Source: CAZAFL01 sp964484465 (GTDB lineage Bacteria; Bacteroidota; Ignavibacteria; UBA10030; SZUA-254). Taken from it: a stretch of 15,197 bases of DNA. The stretch covers positions 1 through 15,197 of the forward strand of contig CAZAFL010000043.1 of the NCBI GenBank assembly GCA_964484465.1. The letters are read 5' to 3'. Numbering within the stretch: the first letter of the stretch is position 1; every line of letters begins with the position of its first letter. Shown here in pieces: positions 12,792 through 15,197 of the stretch. The notes under the pieces are model-generated. The model ran no database searches. It was not told the DNA's origin and was given only the letters and a program-made list of their open reading frames with translations. Position numbers and translations under genes: made by a program.

Positions 12792-12826
12792 ATTGTGGAG
12801 AATGAAATTATCGGAATCTCGACAAT
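12792..12826 (+). promoter_or_regulatory. imperfect inverted repeat in the regulator-kinase gap
   Basis: ATTGTGGAGA (12792-12801) and TCTCGACAAT (12817-12826) are inverted repeats matching at 9 of 10 positions with a 15-base loop. They lie in a 123-base gap where phoBR-type pairs usually abut or overlap. It could be an operator for an internal promoter or an mRNA hairpin that sets kinase level. No convincing -35/-10 pair was found. Confidence 0.3.
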
Positions 12827-12868
12827 GATATTATCACCACCTCCCATTTGACTCCCGCGAATTGAAGA

Positions 12869-14305
12869 ATGAAAATTCAAACAAAGATAACAGTACTCCT
12901 GTTGTCGGTTTCACTTGTGGTGATTGTCGGCGTCAGCGTCGTTTCCATGGTAATGCTCGACAATTTTTTCCGTTCGCGAGTTATTTACAACCTCGGAACG
13001 CAAGCAAATGAAATTGAATATCTCCTGCGTACGACAACTCAACCTGATTCGTCATCATATATTCATTTACAGGAGCTTGCCCACTCGGCGTATGTGCGTC
13101 TTACACTTATCAACAGCGACGGGACGGTCCTGTTCGAATCGGAGCTCCCTCAGGAAAGACTGACGTCGATTGAAAATCACCTTCAGCGACCGGAGATCCA
13201 GGAAGCATTAAAACAAGGTACTGGGACAAACACCCGTCACAGCGCCACAATCAATATCAACATGCTCTACCTTGCAAAGAAAATTGTTGAACCGCTCCCC
13301 CCTCAATCAGCATTCAACAATGCAACAATTATCCGTGTCGGCGTACCGCTGAACACTATTGACGAGATGATGAGCGGGTTACGCTCGAAAATAATTATCG
13401 GCAGCATAATTATCTTCCTGCTGGTAAGCGGGATTTCACTATATGTATCACGACGGATTGCCCATCCTATTAAGAAAATGGCAGATATTACCCAGGAAAT
13501 CCGTGCAGGAAAATTTGAAAAACGAATCGACAGTCATTCTTCAGATGAAATCGGTCTTCTTGCTGAAAGCCTTAACAATATGGTCGAGACATTGAATGCC
13601 GATATTACCAAGCTAAAGAAACTCGAACGTGTTCGAAGCGAGTTTCTCGGCAATGTTTCCCATGAGCTTCGCACACCGATCTTTGCTATTCAGGGAATGC
13701 TGGAAACATTGTTGCACGGTGCGCTCGACGACAGGGAAGTCAGCAGAGATTTTATCAACCGTGCGCTTGCAAATACGCAGAGACTCAACGAACTTCTCGG
13801 GGACCTCATCGAGATATCGCGAATCGAGTCGGGTGAAATGAAAATGAGCTTCCGCTACTTCCAGGTCGATGAATTCCTGGAACAGGTTGTCAAAGAATCG
13901 AATCCGGCTGCTCTGCAGAAAAATATCGCGCTCATTTTGGGGACAAGTGAGAATCCGGTAGAAGCACTGGGCGATAAGGAACGACTGAAACAGGTAATGG
14001 TGAATCTCATCGATAACGCTATTAAATACAACAAGCCCAATGGAAGTGTAACTCTTTCCTACAAACGCACGGATAGCACCGTCCAGATTTCGGTCTCAGA
14101 TACGGGCGTAGGTATCGCTCCAGAGCACTTGCCGAGAATCTTCGAGCGGTTCTACCGCGTTGATAAGGAACGTTCACGTGAGGCCGGCGGAACAGGGCTC
14201 GGCCTTGCCATCGTGAAGCATATCATCGAGGCGCATGGAAGCACAATAGAGGTTGTCAGCGAGGTCGGTACCGGGAGTACATTTAGTTTTTCTCTGAGGA
14301 CCTGA
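12869..14305 (+). CDS. membrane sensor histidine kinase, PhoR-like
   Basis: Partner kinase of the preceding regulator. The 478 residues read as follows: transmembrane helix 1 (about 8-30), an extracytoplasmic sensor region (31-172) with a PhoR/PAS-like segment YVRLTLINSDGTVLFESE (75-92), transmembrane helix 2 (173-194) and a HAMP domain (about 195-247). Then come the HisKA domain with phosphoacceptor His265 in NVSHELRTP and the HATPase domain. The ATPase shows the N-box around Asn379/Asn383, G1 DTGVG (411-415), the F-box RIFERFYRVD (423-432) and G2 GTGLGL (441-446). All catalytic motifs are intact. There is no cytoplasmic PAS between HAMP and HisKA. The start codon at 12869 has only a weak upstream GAAGA. 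The signal sensed cannot be read from the sequence. Confidence 0.95.
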   Translation: MKIQTKITVLLLSVSLVVIVGVSVVSMVMLDNFFRSRVIYNLGTQANEIEYLLRTTTQPDSSSYIHLQELAHSAYVRLTLINSDGTVLFESELPQERLTSIENHLQRPEIQEALKQGTGTNTRHSATININMLYLAKKIVEPLPPQSAFNNATIIRVGVPLNTIDEMMSGLRSKIIIGSIIIFLLVSGISLYVSRRIAHPIKKMADITQEIRAGKFEKRIDSHSSDEIGLLAESLNNMVETLNADITKLKKLERVRSEFLGNVSHELRTPIFAIQGMLETLLHGALDDREVSRDFINRALANTQRLNELLGDLIEISRIESGEMKMSFRYFQVDEFLEQVVKESNPAALQKNIALILGTSENPVEALGDKERLKQVMVNLIDNAIKYNKPNGSVTLSYKRTDSTVQISVSDTGVGIAPEHLPRIFERFYRVDKERSREAGGTGLGLAIVKHIIEAHGSTIEVVSEVGTGSTFSFSLRT

Positions 14306-14338
14306 ATCCCTTCGCAGTTCATTACTGACGGATTTTTT

Positions 14339-14373
14339 TACTTCTTACTGCTTACTCCCTACTTCTTACTTTA
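14339..14373. repeat. heptanucleotide tandem repeat, five units of TACTNNN
   Basis: Five exact 7-base steps each begin with TACT: TACTTCT, TACTGCT, TACTCCC, TACTTCT, TACTTTA. The strand is strongly pyrimidine-rich and sits 34 bases after the kinase stop in a convergent intergenic region. Heptameric tandem repeats are known from cyanobacteria as STRR elements, and similar CTTACT-rich tracts are familiar from environmental genomes. No coding role is apparent. Confidence 0.6.
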
Positions 14374-14410
14374 TTTGCAGTTAAAACAAAAGGCAGTCTT
14401 TCCCTGGATA

Positions 14411-14429
14411 ATATTGTTTCCTACAATAT
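14411..14429. other. AT-rich perfect hairpin
   Basis: ATATTGT (14411-14417) and ACAATAT (14423-14429) form a perfect 7-bp stem with a 5-base loop, TTCCT. No T-run follows on the plus strand. It may form part of the 3' end structure of the kinase transcript in the 213-base convergent gap. Confidence 0.35.
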
Positions 14430-14455
14430 CATAGCTTTGTAAAAAAGTACTGAAG

Positions 14456-14475
14456 CCCCCACAGGGGTAGTTTTT
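14456..14475 (+). terminator. weak intrinsic-terminator-like structure after the kinase gene
   Basis: CCCC and GGGG around a 3-base loop (ACA) form a short G+C stem followed by TAG and five Ts (14471-14475). It is 150 bases after the kinase stop. The stem is only 4 bp, so confidence is low, but its place between convergent genes suits a terminator. Confidence 0.35.
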
Positions 14476-14503
14476 CTGCAAGATAGCATACTCGACTACC
14501 CCT
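14463..14503 (-). terminator. 9-bp inverted repeat between convergent genes
   Basis: AGGGGTAGT (14463-14471) and ACTACCCCT (14495-14503) are perfect inverted repeats with a 23-base loop, just beyond the stop of the DUF4402-like gene. Read on the minus strand the stem is followed about 16 bases later by six Ts (14446-14441). It could end that transcript, and it competes with the CCCC/GGGG hairpin by sharing GGGG. Confidence 0.4.
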
Positions 14504-14518
14504 AGATATTCTTCTAAA

Positions 14519-15082
14519 TTAGTTGCCCGTGTATTCAGCGACGATCACTGCATCTGATTCGTACACGCCGCCGCCAGAGACGGAGACGTTGCCGGGAACG
14601 CAGGGGTTGGCGCTAAGAACGATATTGCCTGCACCGTTAGAATCCAGGCGGAATGTCAACGGACTGGTCGGGTTGAAGAAGTTTGCTTCAGCACCGGCCG
14701 AGCCCCATGCACCTGAGGTCCCGTCATAGCTTGTCGTGACAAAATTCACGTCACCGCTGCCCGGTGTTGAATACGCACGGGTCGGCATCGTGAACTGGCA
14801 ATACACTTCTGCATCGGGATCGCCAGCGATGGTCGTCTCACCGAATGCAACTGCTTCGCCATTCGCCGTCTGCGGGAATACGATCGGGTTCTGAATGTCA
14901 GCCGGTGAAGTGTAGCAATGGCCAACTGCAAGACCCGTGAAATCGGTCGTACCACCGGTCACGGTCAACGGAAGTGCTGTGACCGTAAACGTGTAATGGT
15001 GATTGCCTGTCGGCGGCTGAGCGATTGCAGTGCTCAATCCGACCACGAGCAGAGCCACTAAAACAAACATGAATTTTTTCAT
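14519..15082 (-). CDS. exported DUF4402-like protein
   Basis: The product has 187 residues with a clear Sec signal peptide: MKK, a hydrophobic core, then STAIAQ with cleavage likely after Ala21. The mature part is rich in Gly, Thr, Val, Ser and Asn and appears to be all beta. It includes TDFTGLAVG early on and a final GGGVYESDAVIVAEYTGN, resembling the closing strands of DUF4402 surface proteins; this is recognition by pattern and moderate. Three mature cysteines are present (GHCY, VYCQF, NPCVPG). No lipobox and no T9SS sorting tail are present, so it is periplasmic or uses another route to the surface. The start has a perfect AAAGGAGT ribosome binding site (15096-15089), suggesting strong translation. 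It is 58 bases after the T9SS-protein gene on the same strand. Confidence 0.8.
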   Translation of the reverse strand: MKKFMFVLVALLVVGLSTAIAQPPTGNHHYTFTVTALPLTVTGGTTDFTGLAVGHCYTSPADIQNPIVFPQTANGEAVAFGETTIAGDPDAEVYCQFTMPTRAYSTPGSGDVNFVTTSYDGTSGAWGSAGAEANFFNPTSPLTFRLDSNGAGNIVLSANPCVPGNVSVSGGGVYESDAVIVAEYTGN

Positions 15083-15140
15083 GTTATTACTCCTTTAGTT
15101 ATTTTTGTGAAATGGTGGATTAATGGATTTTGAAATAACA

Positions 15141-15197
15141 TTACTTCATCAATACCATTTTCTTGACCTGCTGGAACTGACCGTCGTTGACGACAAC
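15141..15197 (-). CDS. C-terminal end of a T9SS-secreted protein (partial)
   Basis: Only the last 18 codons and the TAA stop (15143-15141) are in the window, entering from the right edge: VVVNDGQFQQVKKMVLMK. The ending 'G-x-F-x-x-x-K-K-M-V-L-M-K' is the usual final strand of the type A T9SS C-terminal domain, which directs proteins across the outer membrane and is then normally removed. The cargo domain is outside the window. T9SS occurs almost only in the Bacteroidota and related FCB phyla, so this fragment is the best clue to the organism. Confidence 0.65.
   Translation of the reverse strand, partial: VVVNDGQFQQVKKMVLMK

Noticed and set aside
1..15197. A defence island, CRISPR array, prophage or integrated element
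   Set aside because: No phage, transposase, recombinase or nuclease gene and no regularly spaced repeats were seen. Gene content is core metabolism and signalling.

Overview
The window looks like core chromosome from a member of the Bacteroidota/Chlorobiota/Ignavibacteriota (FCB) lineage, most likely Ignavibacteria-like. The clearest sign is the partial gene at the right edge. Its last residues (GQFQQVKKMVLMK) have the form of a type IX secretion (T9SS) C-terminal sorting signal, which is largely confined to this lineage. The efp-accB-accC order, the lipoproteins and the intergenic repeat types fit this, but the placement is an inference without database support. No mobile element, CRISPR array, rRNA or tRNA gene was seen.

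Layout. (1) Positions 1-3082, minus strand: guaA (GMP synthase, TTG start) behind a sigma70-like promoter, then tyrS (tyrosyl-tRNA synthetase, GTG start), then the first nine codons of another gene that runs off the left edge. (2) 3151-3240: a 90-bp imperfect inverted repeat of REP/MITE-like form. (3) 3263-5174, minus: an Amt ammonium transporter followed 39 bp later by a small unknown lipoprotein gene. A near-consensus promoter drives the pair and carries two 25-bp dyads of identical geometry. (4) 5297-11290, minus: a co-directional run efp-accB-accC-gcvH-gcvP. It covers translation factor EF-P, the biotin carrier and biotin carboxylase of acetyl-CoA carboxylase, and the lipoyl carrier and decarboxylase of the glycine cleavage system. 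A promoter precedes efp and a strong stem-loop lies between efp and accB. (5) 11210-11688: a divergent non-coding region with competing hairpins. (6) 11689-14305, plus: a small lipoprotein, an OmpR/PhoB-family response regulator and a PhoR-like sensor kinase. (7) 14306-14518: a convergent intergenic region with a heptanucleotide tandem repeat and terminator-like hairpins. (8) 14519-15197, minus: an exported DUF4402-like protein behind the end of the T9SS-exported protein.

Most genes are housekeeping and full length, with catalytic residues intact. The EF-P is the main exception. Its tip loop reads NPGNWRAF, placing Asn at the position where E. coli EF-P has its modified Lys34. Other points worth attention are the paired dyads at the amt promoter, the joining of gcvHP to efp-accBC, the hairpin with strand-specific wobble pairing inside that operon, the overlapping alternative hairpins before the two-component cluster, and two intergenic repeat types.
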